A stretch of DNA of 64,000 nucleotides. Origin: CAIOYC01 sp964243985 (GTDB lineage Bacteria; Pseudomonadota; Alphaproteobacteria; Caulobacterales; Caulobacteraceae). This document shows, one piece after another, positions 1 through 8,268 of the stretch. Within the stretch, counting starts at the first letter, position 1, and the number at the start of each line of letters is the position of its first letter. The stretch covers positions 5,258-69,257 of the forward strand of contig CAXTHJ010000007.1 in assembly GCA_964243985.1 (NCBI GenBank). The letters are read 5' to 3'. A model generated the notes under the pieces. That model did no database searches, was not told where the DNA came from, and saw only the letters and a list, made by a program, of their open reading frames with translations. Position numbers and translations under genes: made by a program.

Positions 1-168
1 GCCACAAGCCGCGACGTCCACGTCGTAGGTGTCCCAGCGGGGGTTCTTCGACCCCTCCGGATCGTAGCGATAGATCTTGAAGGTCTTCACCGTCTTGGCG
101 CCCTCGGGCGCGGGATGGTGCCTGCCTTTGACGATCTTGGAATTCTTGGGGAGGGTGAAGGCGACCAT
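1..168 (-). CDS. sdhB: Succinate dehydrogenase iron-sulfur subunit, N-terminal part (runs off window)
   Basis: Only the first 56 codons are present, from ATG at 168 to the left edge. The protein begins MVAFTLPKNSKIVKG, then has KIYRYDPEG and WDTYDVDV, which is the start of the ferredoxin-like N-terminal domain of SdhB, before the [2Fe-2S] cysteines. SdhB carries electrons from the SdhA flavin through three Fe-S clusters to ubiquinone at the SdhCD anchor. It is the last gene of the leftward sdh operon, but it is separated from sdhA by an acyltransferase gene whose stop is only 4 bases before this ATG. No strong ribosome site is visible, so translation is probably coupled to that gene. Confidence 0.93.
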   Translation of the reverse strand, partial: MVAFTLPKNSKIVKGRHHPAPEGAKTVKTFKIYRYDPEGSKNPRWDTYDVDVAACG

Positions 169-172
169 GGGA

Positions 173-1393
173 CTACCCGTTCGGAAGCGTTGAAGAGAGG
201 GACTTGGAGAAGACCCGGCGCAGGACCGCTGAACGCGGGAGGCGCGACGGGAGTTTGAAATCAGCAGCGGTGAGGGCGGTCAAGCGCAGGATCACCCGCT
301 TGCCTGGGACCTCGACCCAACGGAACAGGACCAGCGAGAGGGCGATCATCGCCGCCGTCACCAGCCCGAGGGCGGCAGGCCACGGTATGACTTTGGACAG
401 AAGCTCAATCAGAACGATCCCCACCACCGAATGGATCAGATAGAGCGAGTAGGACGCTTCCCCGAGCTTGGCCAGAGGCGCCCAGCCGAACGGCTTCACC
501 AAAGGGCTGCCTAGGGTGAAGAGGATAAAAGCCGTTAAGATCAAGGCGTTGACGAACGCGAAGCCGATCGGACCGCCCGCCGGATAATCAAAACTCAGCC
601 AGCCTTGGGCGAAGATGATCAATGTTGAAATCAACATAGAAGTGGCGGCTTCAACGGTCAGCTTTCCCGCCGCGTTGAAGCGGAAGAGCCCTACCCCGAA
701 GGTGAAGTAGGGCAAGAAAGTTGGCAGGAGCAGCGTCCACGCCAGGTCCCGGTGTGGGTATTGCAGCACGCGCACCCCGGCGATGAAGGAGACCACCGTG
801 AGCGCCGTCAACGCGGGCAGGAAGCGCTTCCTGAACAAGGTGAACAGGATCGCCGCCAGGATGTAGAAGCGCACCTCGATCCAGAGGGTCCAGTAGACCC
901 CGTCCACCCAGCCGAGGTTATTCACGCCGAGCCCATCGCCGAACAGACTGGGGTCGATGAACAGGGCGGAGGAGATGACGCTGAGGACCCCGACCTTCCA
1001 CTGAGCCGGGCCGAACTGCGCGACGACCATGGTGATGGCGATGCAGACCAGCATAGCGGGCCAGAGCCGGGCGAGGCGGCGGCGGGCGAAGTCCCATACA
1101 GTGGCGCACCGCTCCAGCGTCATGCAGATGACGAAGCCGGAGATGACGAAGAAAAGCTCCACCCCCGCCCAGCCGTAGTTGAGCACCGGCCCAAGGACCG
1201 GTAAGTGTGCGAAGAAGCCGTGGTAGGGGTAGAGGTCGGTATCCGAGTGCGGGGGCGTCCAGCGTACGCCGTAATGAAAGCCCATAACCAAAAGGATCGC
1301 CACCGCGCGCATTCCGTCGAGCACGGCGACGCGAGAGTAGCCCGTCAAGGACTGGCCCCCCTTGCCGACGGATGGAGCGGCCGCGCTGGTCAA
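173..1393 (-). CDS. Acyltransferase 3 (OafA/YrhL-type) integral membrane protein inside the sdh operon
   Basis: A 406-residue polytopic membrane protein of the acyltransferase 3 family, which moves acyl (often acetyl) groups onto surface sugars. The family signature LDGMRAVAILLV ending in FH is near residues 26-40, followed by GVELFFVISGFVI near 78-90, a conserved YWTLWIEVRFY segment, and about ten hydrophobic stretches. The start used is TTG at 1393, 10 bases after the sdhA stop; a TTG at 1348 behind a run of G is an alternative. A start at the later ATG would remove part of the signature. It lies between sdhA and sdhB on the same strand and ends 4 bases before sdhB. The acceptor substrate cannot be read from sequence. 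Confidence 0.88.
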   Translation of the reverse strand: MTSAAAPSVGKGGQSLTGYSRVAVLDGMRAVAILLVMGFHYGVRWTPPHSDTDLYPYHGFFAHLPVLGPVLNYGWAGVELFFVISGFVICMTLERCATVWDFARRRLARLWPAMLVCIAITMVVAQFGPAQWKVGVLSVISSALFIDPSLFGDGLGVNNLGWVDGVYWTLWIEVRFYILAAILFTLFRKRFLPALTALTVVSFIAGVRVLQYPHRDLAWTLLLPTFLPYFTFGVGLFRFNAAGKLTVEAATSMLISTLIIFAQGWLSFDYPAGGPIGFAFVNALILTAFILFTLGSPLVKPFGWAPLAKLGEASYSLYLIHSVVGIVLIELLSKVIPWPAALGLVTAAMIALSLVLFRWVEVPGKRVILRLTALTAADFKLPSRLPRSAVLRRVFSKSLSSTLPNG

Positions 1394-1403
1394 GACGTTT
1401 CGA

Positions 1404-3191
1404 TCAATACACCCGCGCCTTCGGTTGGATGTAGGCGATGTCGTTGCTCATGGTGTAGGTATGCACCGGACGGGAATCGAGGGTCACCCTGCCCGTAGCG
1501 GGATTGAGCCACGACAGGGTGTGCTTCATCCAATTCACGTCGTCCCGGTCCTTGAAGTCCTCCCGCGCGTGGGCGCCGCGGCTTTCCTGGCGGCTGACGG
1601 CGGAGTTCACGGTGACGGCGGCCTGGACGATCAGGTTGTCGAACTCCAGCGTCTCCATCAGATCGGTGTTCCAGATCAGGCCGCGGTCGGTCACCCTGAT
1701 GTCGGCCACCTTGGCGAAGACGGCGGCGATCTTGTCGACCCCCTCCCTCATGGTTTCTTCAGTGCGGAACACGGCGCAGTCGTTCTGCATGGCGTGTTGC
1801 ATCTCGTCGCGGAGGACAGCGGTGGGCAGGGAGCCGTTGGCGCTGCGGAACTTGTCGAAGCGGGCGAGATGGCTGTCGGTCCAGTTAGATTTCAGCTCCC
1901 GTTGGCGCTCGCCCGGCTTGACGGTCTCGGCCGCCCGAAGCCCCGCCGCGCGGCCGAACACCACGAGGTCGGTCAGGGAGTTGGAGCCCAGGCGGTTGGC
2001 GCCGTGCACCGAGACGCAGGCCGCCTCGCCCACCGCCATCAGCCCCGGCACGATCTGATCCGAGTTGGCGCCCGCCTTGGTCAAGACCTCGCCGTGATAG
2101 TTGGTGGGGATGCCGCCCATGTTGTAGTGCACGGTAGGCAGAACCGGGATCGGCTCCTTGGTCACGTCGACGCCGGCGAAAACCTTGGCGCTCTCGCTAA
2201 TGCCGGGCAGGCGCTCGTGGATGATCTTCGGGTCTAGGTGATCCAAGTGCAGGAAGATGTGGTCCTTCTTCGGCCCAACGCCCCGTCCCTCGCGGATCTC
2301 GATGGTCATGGAGCGGGAGACCACGTCGCGGCTGGCGAGGTCCTTGGCGGACGGCGCATAGCGCTCCATGAACCGCTCGCCCTCGGAGTTGGTGAGGTAG
2401 CCGCCCTCGCCCCGCACGCCCTCGGTGATCAGCACGCCCGCGCCGTAGATGCCGGTGGGGTGGAACTGCACGAACTCCATGTCCTGAAGCGGCAGGCCGG
2501 CGCGCAGCACCATGCCGCCGCCGTCGCCGGTGCAGGTGTGAGCCGAGGTGCAGGAGAAGTAGGCGCGCCCGTATCCGCCGGTGGCCAGGATCACCAGGTT
2601 GGCGGAGAAGCGGTGCAAGGTGCCGTCGTCCAGCTTCCAGGCGGTGACGCCTCGGCAAACCCCCTCATCCATGATCAGGTCGAGGACGAAATACTCGATG
2701 TAGAAGTCCACCGCATGCTTCAGGCTCTGGCCGTAGAGGGTGTGCAGGATGGCGTGGCCGGTGCGGTCGGCGGCGGCGCAGGTGCGCTGGATCGGCCCCT
2801 CGCCGAAGTTCTTAGTCATGCCGCCGAAGGCGCGCTGGTAAATCTTGCCCTCGTCGGTGCGGGAGAAGGGCACGCCCCAGTGCTCCAGCTCGTAAACCGC
2901 GTCCGGCGCGTGGCGGCAGAGGTATTCGATAGCGTCCTGGTCGCCAAGCCAGTCGGAGCCCTTCACCGTGTCGTACATGTGCCAGCGCCAGTCGTCGTCG
3001 CCCATGTTGCCCAGGCTGGCGCTGATGCCGCCTTGCGCCGCGACCGTATGGCTGCGGGTGGGGAACACCTTGCTGATGCAGGCTGTCTTCAGCCCGGCTT
3101 GCGCGCAACCGAGCGCGGCGCGCAGGCCCGATCCCCCCGCGCCCACCACCACCACGTCAAAGGCGTGATCGACAAACTTGTACCCGGCCAT
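1404..3191 (-). CDS. sdhA: Succinate dehydrogenase flavoprotein subunit
   Basis: A 595-residue flavoprotein that oxidises succinate to fumarate at the cytoplasmic face of the inner membrane, linking the TCA cycle to the quinone pool. The Rossmann motif VVVVGAGGSGLRAAL is at residues 13-27, and the His of SHTVAAQGG (residue 48) is the expected covalent FAD site. HPTGIYGAGVLITEG and the downstream GEGGYL stretch form the substrate region. The start is ATG at 3191, which shares its A with the TGA of sdhD (TGATG); longer reading upstream is out-of-frame overlap with sdhD. Length is normal for the family. The gene after it is an acyltransferase, not sdhB. Confidence 0.98.
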   Translation of the reverse strand: MAGYKFVDHAFDVVVVGAGGSGLRAALGCAQAGLKTACISKVFPTRSHTVAAQGGISASLGNMGDDDWRWHMYDTVKGSDWLGDQDAIEYLCRHAPDAVYELEHWGVPFSRTDEGKIYQRAFGGMTKNFGEGPIQRTCAAADRTGHAILHTLYGQSLKHAVDFYIEYFVLDLIMDEGVCRGVTAWKLDDGTLHRFSANLVILATGGYGRAYFSCTSAHTCTGDGGGMVLRAGLPLQDMEFVQFHPTGIYGAGVLITEGVRGEGGYLTNSEGERFMERYAPSAKDLASRDVVSRSMTIEIREGRGVGPKKDHIFLHLDHLDPKIIHERLPGISESAKVFAGVDVTKEPIPVLPTVHYNMGGIPTNYHGEVLTKAGANSDQIVPGLMAVGEAACVSVHGANRLGSNSLTDLVVFGRAAGLRAAETVKPGERQRELKSNWTDSHLARFDKFRSANGSLPTAVLRDEMQHAMQNDCAVFRTEETMREGVDKIAAVFAKVADIRVTDRGLIWNTDLMETLEFDNLIVQAAVTVNSAVSRQESRGAHAREDFKDRDDVNWMKHTLSWLNPATGRVTLDSRPVHTYTMSNDIAYIQPKARVY

Positions 3192-3598
3192 CAGACGGCT
3201 CCCACGGCGCTGAACGCCACCTTCAATACAGATAGGGTAGCGAGCGCCGCGGCGCCGTAGGCGACGAAGGTGTTGAGCAGCAAACTGCCGGTTTTCAATA
3301 GCGGCTGGTGCACGTAATCCTCGATGATCACCTGCATGCCGATCCTGGCATGGAAGAAGCCGACGGCCAGCAGCAGCGCCAGGGGCGCCATGTGCAACGG
3401 CGAGCGGGTCCACGCCACTGCGCCATCATAGCTCAGCGGCGCGAGTTTCAGCGCCGACCAGACGCCCCACAGCAGCAGCACTACCAGCGCCACGCCGGAC
3501 GCGCGCTGGCCGATGAAGTGGCCAACCCCATGGTGGGCGGCTCCAAGTCCGCGCGCGCGGGACAGGGGCGTGCGGTAGCCTTGTTGCGGTCCGGCCAT
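3191..3598 (-). CDS. sdhD: Succinate dehydrogenase membrane anchor subunit D
   Basis: A 135-residue membrane protein with three hydrophobic helices. HFIGQRASGVALVVLLLW near residues 27-44 is the quinone/haem-side motif, and FFHARIGMQVIIEDYVH in the second half contains the expected haem-ligand histidine and the conserved D-Y pair. With SdhC it anchors SdhAB and binds haem b and ubiquinone. It follows sdhC with a single base between stop and ATG and overlaps sdhA by one base, so the three are translated as a unit. Confidence 0.95.
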   Translation of the reverse strand: MAGPQQGYRTPLSRARGLGAAHHGVGHFIGQRASGVALVVLLLWGVWSALKLAPLSYDGAVAWTRSPLHMAPLALLLAVGFFHARIGMQVIIEDYVHQPLLKTGSLLLNTFVAYGAAALATLSVLKVAFSAVGAV

Positions 3599-3599
3599 C

Positions 3600-4022
3600 T
3601 CAGGCGCTCCCGGTCAAAAGGGCCAAGGCCCAGACGACGAGGGCGGCGACCAGCGCGAAGGCGATCACCACCACGCCGGTAAAGTCGGCGGTCTTGGGCA
3701 AAAAGCCCTTACCCATATCCCACACCAGGTGCCGCACCCCGTTCGCCATGTGGTAGAAGACGCAGACCGTCAGCCCGAACAACACCAGCTTGCCGAGGAT
3801 CGAGCCTAAGAGGCCCATATAGGCGGCGTAGGCGTCCGGCCCGCTGGCCAGCGCCACCGCCCATCCGGTCAGGATCAGCGCCCCCACATACAACCCGCCC
3901 CCAGTCACCCGGTGCAGGATCGAGGTCAGCATGGTGATATGCCAACGCCAGACCTGCAGATGCGGTGACAATGGGCGTGGACGGAGGATCGGCGCCCCGG
4001 TCTCCACCTTGACTTCAGCCAT
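3600..4022 (-). CDS. sdhC: Succinate dehydrogenase cytochrome b556 subunit
   Basis: A 140-residue membrane subunit with three predicted helices. RPLSPHLQVWRWHITMLTSI followed by HRVTGGGLYVG is the SdhC signature, and YHMANGVRHLVWDMGKG holds the haem-ligand histidine. The start chosen is ATG at 4022 (MAEVKVETG), preceded by a GGAGAG sequence; the reading frame is open for 25 more codons upstream, but that stretch does not resemble the family. It is the first gene of the operon, so its promoter should lie in the 88 bases up to the HxlR gene end at 4111. Confidence 0.95.
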   Translation of the reverse strand: MAEVKVETGAPILRPRPLSPHLQVWRWHITMLTSILHRVTGGGLYVGALILTGWAVALASGPDAYAAYMGLLGSILGKLVLFGLTVCVFYHMANGVRHLVWDMGKGFLPKTADFTGVVVIAFALVAALVVWALALLTGSA

Positions 4023-4110
4023 ATCCAGCACTCTCCGGAGCGTCGGACCAGGAGCGACGCGCTGGCCGTCTTTTAAACCCGAGCCCTTCCCTGTCAACGA
4101 ATGCCGGGGG

Positions 4111-4548
4111 TCAAGGCAAGGTCAGCGGTTTGCATTCCGACGTCGCCCGCTCGTCGAACGTGCGGCGCGACTGCTCGATCCGCTGCAGGTTTTGCTCCGC
4201 CCAGGTCCAGACGCCGCAGAAGGCCTCGCTGAGGCTGAGGCCTAAATCGGTCAGCCGGTACTCGACCTTGGGCGGGATGACGGGATGAACGGTGCGGATC
4301 ACCAGGCCGTCCCGCTCCATCTGGCGCACGGTTTGCGTCAGCATCTTCTGGCTGACCCCGCCGGCCAGCCGCCCAAGCTGGGTGAAGCGCAGTTCTCCAT
4401 GTTCGGTCAGCACTTCGAGGATGATCATGGTCCACTTGTCGGCCACCCGTCCGATCACCTCGTTCACCAGCGCCTCCACTTTCGGATCGACGGGTTGATC
4501 GTGCGGTGATGCGGAGGCGTGCGCGGCGGCGTGAGGGGCGGAGGGCAT
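4111..4548 (-). CDS. HxlR-family winged-helix transcriptional regulator
   Basis: A 145-residue DNA-binding protein. After an Ala/His-rich N-terminus, the HxlR domain begins at about residue 25 with VIGRVADKWTMIILEVL, continues through LRFTQLGRLAGGVSQKMLTQTVRQMERDGLV (the winged helix), and ends with VEYRLTDLGLSL. The cysteine used by redox-sensing HxlR members (HypR, QorR) just before the first helix is not seen. The start is ATG at 4548 behind GAGAG; a GTG at 4554 is also possible. The gene is divergent from an SDR gene, with a clear inverted repeat between them, so it probably represses that gene and itself. The inducer is unknown. Confidence 0.9.
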   Translation of the reverse strand: MPSAPHAAAHASASPHDQPVDPKVEALVNEVIGRVADKWTMIILEVLTEHGELRFTQLGRLAGGVSQKMLTQTVRQMERDGLVIRTVHPVIPPKVEYRLTDLGLSLSEAFCGVWTWAEQNLQRIEQSRRTFDERATSECKPLTLP

Positions 4549-4564
4549 AGTCACTCTCTCATGG

Positions 4565-4595
4565 GTAAGTATGGCGCTTAATAGTGCCTACTTAC
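4565..4595. promoter_or_regulatory. Probable HxlR operator between divergent genes
   Basis: GTAAGTA at 4565-4571 and TACTTAC at 4589-4595 form a perfect 7-base inverted repeat around a 17-base centre. The arms continue imperfectly inward with GGC and GCC. It lies in the 108-base divergent gap, where an HxlR dimer would control both the regulator and the SDR gene. Assignment is by position and symmetry only. Confidence 0.55.
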
Positions 4596-4656
4596 TGGTT
4601 GTCATCACAGGCTTTATATCGCCGCAACACCTGAACGTCACGCCACGAGGAAGACC

Positions 4657-5409
4657 ATGGACATCACCGGCAACACCATTCTGATCACGGGCGGCGGGTC
4701 CGGCATCGGCCGCGGCCTGGCCGAAGCGTTTCATGCCGCCGGCGACAAGGTTGTCATCGCCGGTCGCCGTCGGGAAGCCCTGGAGGAAACCGTCGCCGCC
4801 CATCCGGGCATGACCTTCCAGACCCTCGATATCGAAGACCCGGACGCCATCCGCAGCTTCGCCGCGGCGGTAAGCAAGGATCATCCGCAGCTCAACGTCC
4901 TGATCAACAACGCAGGCGTCATGCGCGCGGAGGATTTGCTGGCCGAGCCGTTCGATCTAGCCGATGCGGAAGCCACCATCACCACCAACCTGCTCGGCCC
5001 GATCCGCCTGACCGCCGCCTTGCTGCCGCACCTGCGCCAGCAACCGCGCGCGACCATCATCAACGTCTCATCAGGGCTGGCCTTCGTTCCGCTGGCCATG
5101 ACGCCGACCTACTGCGCCACCAAGGCGGCGCTCCACTCTTACAGCCAGTCGCTCGGTTTCCAGCTGCGTGACACGGCGGTGCAGGTGATCGAACTGGCGC
5201 CGCCGGGTGTGGCCACCGACCTGATGCCGGGCCATGCGGAGAACCCGCGCTCCATGCCGCTGGACGACTACATCCATGAAGTCATGGCCCTGCTGAAGGC
5301 GAACCCCGCCGCCGACGAGATCTGTGTCGAGAACGTCAAGATGCTGCGCAATGCCGAATCCAGCGGCAAGTACGCCGACGTGTTCAAGATGTTGAACCAG
5401 AGTCACTGA
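4657..5409 (+). CDS. Short-chain dehydrogenase/reductase (DltE-like SDR)
   Basis: A 250-residue NAD(P)-dependent oxidoreductase of the classical SDR fold. The nucleotide motif TGGGSGIG is at residues 11-18, NNAG at 84-87, and the catalytic Ser (INVSSG, 138-139), Tyr152 and Lys156 (YCATK) are all present. It resembles the DltE/YciK-like short SDRs of unknown substrate. ATG at 4657 is preceded by CGAGGAAG. It is divergent from the HxlR gene and probably controlled by it, as in many HxlR-SDR pairs that respond to reactive electrophiles; that response is inferred, not seen. Confidence 0.9.
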   Translation: MDITGNTILITGGGSGIGRGLAEAFHAAGDKVVIAGRRREALEETVAAHPGMTFQTLDIEDPDAIRSFAAAVSKDHPQLNVLINNAGVMRAEDLLAEPFDLADAEATITTNLLGPIRLTAALLPHLRQQPRATIINVSSGLAFVPLAMTPTYCATKAALHSYSQSLGFQLRDTAVQVIELAPPGVATDLMPGHAENPRSMPLDDYIHEVMALLKANPAADEICVENVKMLRNAESSGKYADVFKMLNQSH

Positions 5410-5421
5410 CCGCCGACGTCG

Positions 5422-5700
5422 CTAACGCTCTTCCTCGAAGCGGTCGGCGATCAGCGTCGTCAAAGCCTCCAGCGCCTCGGCGGCGTCCGGGCCCTCGGCC
5501 ACAAGCTCCACGGTCGAGCCGATGCCGGCGGCCAGCATCATTAGGCCCATGATGGACTGCGCCTCCACTGTGGTCCCGTCGCGGGAGACGGTGACGTGGG
5601 CGTCGTACTGAGCGGCGGTCTTGACGAACTTGGCGGACGCGCGGGCGTGAAGCCCCCGCTCATTGACAATCTCCACTGTCCGCTTGATCGGCTCGCTCAT
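5422..5700 (-). CDS. ptsH: Phosphocarrier protein HPr (nitrogen-type PTS)
   Basis: A 92-residue HPr. The phosphorylated His18 sits in RGLHARAS, and the regulatory serine Ser49 in AQSIMGLMML is the site that HprK would phosphorylate. In alphaproteobacteria this HPr belongs to a regulatory phosphorelay rather than sugar uptake. It overlaps the EIIA gene by 4 bases (ATGA) and is the last gene of the leftward chvI-chvG-hprK-EIIA-HPr series. It converges with the SDR gene, with only 12 bases between stops. Confidence 0.96.
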   Translation of the reverse strand: MSEPIKRTVEIVNERGLHARASAKFVKTAAQYDAHVTVSRDGTTVEAQSIMGLMMLAAGIGSTVELVAEGPDAAEALEALTTLIADRFEEER

Positions 5701-6101
5701 TTCTCCCCGGCTAGGACGTAGGAGGCGACCGAAATGTATTTGCGTCCGGCCTCCTGGGCATAGGCGACGCAGGTGGACAGATCGCAGCGGTCGCGGATCG
5801 AGGCCAGCTTGATCAGCATGGGCAGGTTCAGGCCGGCGATCACCTCGGCGCGGGTCTCGTCCATCACCGAAATCGCGAGGTTGGATGGCGTTCCGCCGAA
5901 CATGTCGGTGAGCAGGATCACGCCCGAACCGTCATTCACGGCCTTGGCGGCGGCGACGATGTCCTTGCGACGGCGCTCCATGTCGTCGGACGGACCGATA
6001 GATATGGCGACCACAGCCTTTTGCGGGCCCACGACGTGTTCCATCGCGGCGACGAATTCCTCCGCCAGCCGTCCGTGGGTGACGATCACCAGACCGATCA
6101 T
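5697..6101 (-). CDS. PTS EIIA component, mannose family
   Basis: A 134-residue EIIA-Man domain with no EIIB or permease attached, so it is regulatory. The phospho-acceptor is His9 in VIVTHG, and the family motif LLTDMFGGTPSNLA is near residues 63-76. It would receive phosphate from HPr. ATG at 6101 follows a good AGAGGAAGG ribosome site. It overlaps HPr by 4 bases and lies 85 bases after hprK. Confidence 0.95.
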   Translation of the reverse strand: MIGLVIVTHGRLAEEFVAAMEHVVGPQKAVVAISIGPSDDMERRRKDIVAAAKAVNDGSGVILLTDMFGGTPSNLAISVMDETRAEVIAGLNLPMLIKLASIRDRCDLSTCVAYAQEAGRKYISVASYVLAGEK

Positions 6102-6186
6102 GCCCTTCCTCTTGTGAGGCCCCTCTGCGCCGCCGGTAGGGAGCCGCCGCGCGCGAACGGGCTTGATACGCCGGTTGGACCCCTTG

Positions 6187-6621
6187 TCAAACGCGCAGAG
6201 CGCCGCAGAAGGCCACGACTCGGTCGGCGGCTGACGCTTCGGTGAGGTTCAGGCGGCAAATCGGGAGAGCGATCCCGCAGAGGTTAGTGGTGGCGGGCGC
6301 CGGAATCCGGTCGAGCTCGCCGGCCGTGGCGACGCCGTCGATAATCGTGCAAATCTGGACGTACTTAAGGGTCGGACAGGGTAGGACGCCAACGCCGCGA
6401 ACCTCCAGAAGGCCCCTCAACACGTCGGGCGCCCGGCCCCAGACCTTCCCGCCGGATGACCAAACGATCACCCGATCGTCGGCCGCCAACCGCCAGCCCC
6501 GCCCGATCAGCGCCAGCGCCACGCTGCTCTTGCCGCGCCCCGAGCGACCGCGCAGGAGCAGACCGCGCCACCGCCCCTCAGCATATCGGGCGACCAGGGT
6601 GGCGTGGGTCGGATCGCTCAA
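6187..6621 (-). CDS. hprK: HPr kinase/phosphorylase, short alphaproteobacterial form
   Basis: A 144-residue protein corresponding to only the C-terminal catalytic domain of HPrK/P (the Firmicute enzyme is about 310 residues). The Walker A motif GRSGRGKS is at residues 25-32, followed by LAADDRV and LEVRGVGVL, the HprK signature. It should phosphorylate HPr on Ser49 and so gate the EIIA branch. The start is TTG at 6621, overlapping the chvG stop (TTGA); no ATG is available before the Walker motif. Coupling to chvG links envelope sensing to PTS regulation, as in rhizobia. Confidence 0.92.
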   Translation of the reverse strand: MSDPTHATLVARYAEGRWRGLLLRGRSGRGKSSVALALIGRGWRLAADDRVIVWSSGGKVWGRAPDVLRGLLEVRGVGVLPCPTLKYVQICTIIDGVATAGELDRIPAPATTNLCGIALPICRLNLTEASAADRVVAFCGALRV

Positions 6622-8243
6622 GCCGACGCCGGCAGGCTGATGATGAAGCGCGCGCCGAGCACCTGGCCATCCGCGCCCAGGCGGTTCTCGGCGTGGATCG
6701 CGCCGCCGTGAATCTCCACGATCTGGCGCGCGATGGAGAGGCCTAGGCCGGAGTGGCCGCCGAACGCCCGGCGCACGCCGCCGGGGCCCTTGGGCCGCTC
6801 GGTGTAGAACCGCTGAAAGATGCTCTCCAAATTCTCCGTCGGCACCCCCGGTCCCTGATCCTCCACCGAGACGATCACCGCCTGCGGGCCGCGACTGAGG
6901 GTCAGGGCCACCACACCGTTCGGCGGGCTGAAGGAGCGGGCGTTGTCGATCAGGTTGCGGAACACTTGGCCGAGCGGCCCTTCGCGGCCGACGATGTGAA
7001 ACGCCGTCGTGCTCTCGGCGCCCAGGAAGTGGACCACCGGGTCGCCGTCTTTGAGCCCGGCGGCGTAAAGGGCGGCGATGTCGCCGACGAGCCTGGCTAG
7101 GTCGATGGTGCGCGGCGCCTCGCGGGACAGTTCCGCATCCAGGCGCGATGCGTTGGAGATGTCGGTGATCAGGCGATCCAGCCGCCCCACGTCGTTCTTC
7201 AGGATCGGCAACAGCCGGGCCTGCGCGGCGGGGGTCGGCGACATCTCCAGGGTCTCCACGGCGGAGCGGATGGAGGTGAGCGGGTTCTTGATCTCGTGGC
7301 TCACGTCGGCGGCGAAGCGCTCGGTGGCGTCCATGCGGGCGGACAGGGTGGCGGTCATCGCCTCCAAGGCGCGGCTGAGATCGCCGATCTCGTCATCCCG
7401 CTCGGCGATGTCGGGCAAGGAGAGGATGCGGGCGCGCTTCAGGCGGATGCTGTCCGCCGCGCGGGATAGGCGCATGATCGGCCGGGCCACCACGACGTTC
7501 AGGAGGATGGAAGAGACCAGCGTCACCCCCACGGCGATGAGGATGAAGGGGATCAGAGCGGCGCGCTGGGCGGCGACGATCTTGTCCACGTCCCCAGCCT
7601 CGATGGTGAGGACACCCAGCACCGCCTGCACCCGCTGGATCGGAATGGAGACGCTGACCAGCCGGCCGCCGATCTCAGATTCCCGCACCTGCTGGACCGG
7701 TACGCCGCCGAGGGCGGCCTTGACCTCCGAGGTCTCGGCAGCATGAGCCTTGGCCTCCCGCGAGGTCTCGGTTTCACCGAAGGGCCATCTTAAGTGCTCG
7801 AGATCGAGCGACTGGGAGCGGGCGGGGGGAAGCTCCCGCACCATCACCTTGTCGGCGATGACGTCGCTGTCCACGACGATGTGGCCTTGAGCGTCGTAGA
7901 GCCGGGCCCGCTCTGAGCGTGGAATGTCCAAAAGCTGGATCAGCTTGGCGGCCTTGTCGACGTCCAGGGCCGGTTCGGGATCGCCCACGGTGGCGGCCTG
8001 CACCAGCACGTAGGAAACCAGGTCGGCCTGCGTGCGGAGGCTTTCCACCCGCGCATTGATCAGGCCCTGGCGGAACTCGTTCAGCACCAGGGCGCCGACG
8101 ATGATCACCGCCAGCCCCAAGAGATTGAGTCCGATAATTAGCCGGCCAAGGCGCGAACCGGTGAGCGGCAGCCGCAAGCGGCGCTTGAGTGGTCCCGAGG
8201 GGCGCACGCCTGGGGGCGCTTCATCTTGATTGTCACTGGACAT
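6618..8243 (-). CDS. chvG: Sensor histidine kinase ChvG
   Basis: A 541-residue membrane kinase. The first transmembrane helix is at about residues 33-53, followed by a periplasmic stimulus domain to about 228, a second helix at about 230-250, HAMP to about 300, and a HisKA domain with the phospho-acceptor His316 in DVSHEIKNPL. The ATP-binding domain shows NLIDNARSFSPP (N box), DQGPGVP (G1) and GHSGLGLSI (G2). ChvG senses acid or cell-wall stress and phosphorylates ChvI. ATG at 8243 lies 25 bases after chvI, and the 3' end overlaps hprK. Confidence 0.96.
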   Translation of the reverse strand: MSSDNQDEAPPGVRPSGPLKRRLRLPLTGSRLGRLIIGLNLLGLAVIIVGALVLNEFRQGLINARVESLRTQADLVSYVLVQAATVGDPEPALDVDKAAKLIQLLDIPRSERARLYDAQGHIVVDSDVIADKVMVRELPPARSQSLDLEHLRWPFGETETSREAKAHAAETSEVKAALGGVPVQQVRESEIGGRLVSVSIPIQRVQAVLGVLTIEAGDVDKIVAAQRAALIPFILIAVGVTLVSSILLNVVVARPIMRLSRAADSIRLKRARILSLPDIAERDDEIGDLSRALEAMTATLSARMDATERFAADVSHEIKNPLTSIRSAVETLEMSPTPAAQARLLPILKNDVGRLDRLITDISNASRLDAELSREAPRTIDLARLVGDIAALYAAGLKDGDPVVHFLGAESTTAFHIVGREGPLGQVFRNLIDNARSFSPPNGVVALTLSRGPQAVIVSVEDQGPGVPTENLESIFQRFYTERPKGPGGVRRAFGGHSGLGLSIARQIVEIHGGAIHAENRLGADGQVLGARFIISLPASA

Positions 8244-8268
8244 AGCCGCTCCGCGCGGGAGGGGCGCG

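Noticed and set aside
2238..3260. Long plus-strand open frame opposite sdhA
   Set aside because: It is a complement-frame shadow of the well-supported sdhA gene in GC-rich DNA; the predicted protein has no family features and there is no ribosome site.
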